From: Psychrobacter urativorans | Lineage (GTDB): Bacteria > Pseudomonadota > Gammaproteobacteria > Pseudomonadales > Moraxellaceae | DNA length: 44,179 nucleotides | Assembly: GCF_904846695.1 (NCBI RefSeq) | Contig: NZ_CAJHBR010000022.1 | Location: forward strand, 1-44,179 | Direction of reading: 5' to 3' | Shown: piece by piece, positions 44,066 through 44,179 of the stretch | Layout of the letters: the number at the start of each line of letters is the position of its first letter | Position numbering within the stretch: position 1 is the first letter of the stretch | Translations under genes and position numbers: made by a program | Notes under the pieces: model-generated | Database searches by the model: none | What the model was told of the DNA's origin: nothing | The model's input: the letters and a program-made list of their open reading frames with translations, nothing else

Positions 44066-44179
44066 TAAAATTGGACAGCTGCTAAGAGGTTATACTAACC
44101 CAAAGAAGGAAAATAGTATGACCAACAAACGCAATCAATATACCCGAGAATTTAAATTAGAAGCGATTAGCTTAGTTGT
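44055..44179 (+). mobile_element. IS3-family insertion sequence, left end
   Basis: TAGTGGCATAATAAAATTGG then ACAGCTGCTAAG (44055-44086) matches the reverse complement of the terminus at the start of the window. The element runs off the right edge. It lies in the same orientation as the one at the left edge. The outermost base may be 44053 to 44058. Confidence 0.78.
44118..44179 (+). CDS. IS3-family transposase OrfA, N-terminal end (partial)
   Basis: The ATG at 44118, after AAGGAAA, opens MTNKRNQYTREFKLEAISLV, the start of the helix-turn-helix protein OrfA that IS3-type elements encode before OrfB. The frame continues past the window edge. With the OrfB tail at position 1-114, the two ends would together make one complete kind of element. 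Confidence 0.85.
   Translation, partial: MTNKRNQYTREFKLEAISLV

Overview
The window looks like chromosomal DNA of a gammaproteobacterium of the Moraxellaceae, most probably Psychrobacter. This is inferred from the moderately AT-rich base composition, the protein flavour (DcaP-type porin, PhhA/Hpd/FahA, YjiH) and the gene mix; no species is claimed. It is almost entirely catabolic and transport genes. No rRNA, tRNA, CRISPR array or prophage was seen.

Edges: the window begins inside the 3' end of an IS3-family element and ends inside the 5' end of a second element with matching terminal repeats in the same orientation. The first abuts an nhaC-type antiporter gene cut off at its 3' side (122-1036). 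The second cuts kdpD after about 290 codons. This is what a contig broken at a repeated IS would look like, and it leaves two damaged genes.

1.1-16.5 kb, aromatic amino-acid catabolism split by an arginine island: phhB, phhA, hpd and a divergent LysR gene lie on the left. fahA, a VOC-family protein, an IclR regulator and maiA lie on the right. A decayed tail of an aromatic aminotransferase, containing a heptamer repeat, sits just before fahA. No classical homogentisate dioxygenase (hmgA) is in the window. Between the two halves lie a YjiH-type membrane protein, arginase, ornithine cyclodeaminase, a divergent Lrp/AsnC regulator with a large inverted repeat, and a secreted M28 aminopeptidase autotransporter resembling arginine-specific AaaA. 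Together these suggest scavenging of arginine from peptides and its conversion to ornithine and proline.

16.7-27.9 kb, a beta-oxidation-like locus: one minus-strand operon (enoyl-CoA hydratase, 3-hydroxyacyl-CoA dehydrogenase, PcaF-like thiolase, acyl-CoA ligase, thioesterase, DcaP-like porin) faces a plus-strand group (acyl-CoA dehydrogenase, MFS acid transporter, IclR regulator). Palindromic sites sharing AATACCGC half-sites lie between them. The likely substrate is a dicarboxylic or other organic acid.

28.3-36.7 kb: a LysR gene, then a region of relics (an IS5-like transposase piece fused to the tail of a second TPP enzyme). Next is a minus-strand group of M20 amidohydrolase, acetylpolyamine amidohydrolase/HDAC-like, sodium:solute symporter and TPP-dependent enzyme, an uncharacterised nitrogen-compound catabolic cluster. 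The M20 gene is flanked by 429-bp nearly identical direct repeats of the 5' end of the deacetylase gene.

37.4-44.2 kb: a small conserved-looking protein gene, then kdpFABC (high-affinity K+ ATPase), a 16-bp tandem repeat, and kdpD truncated by the IS.
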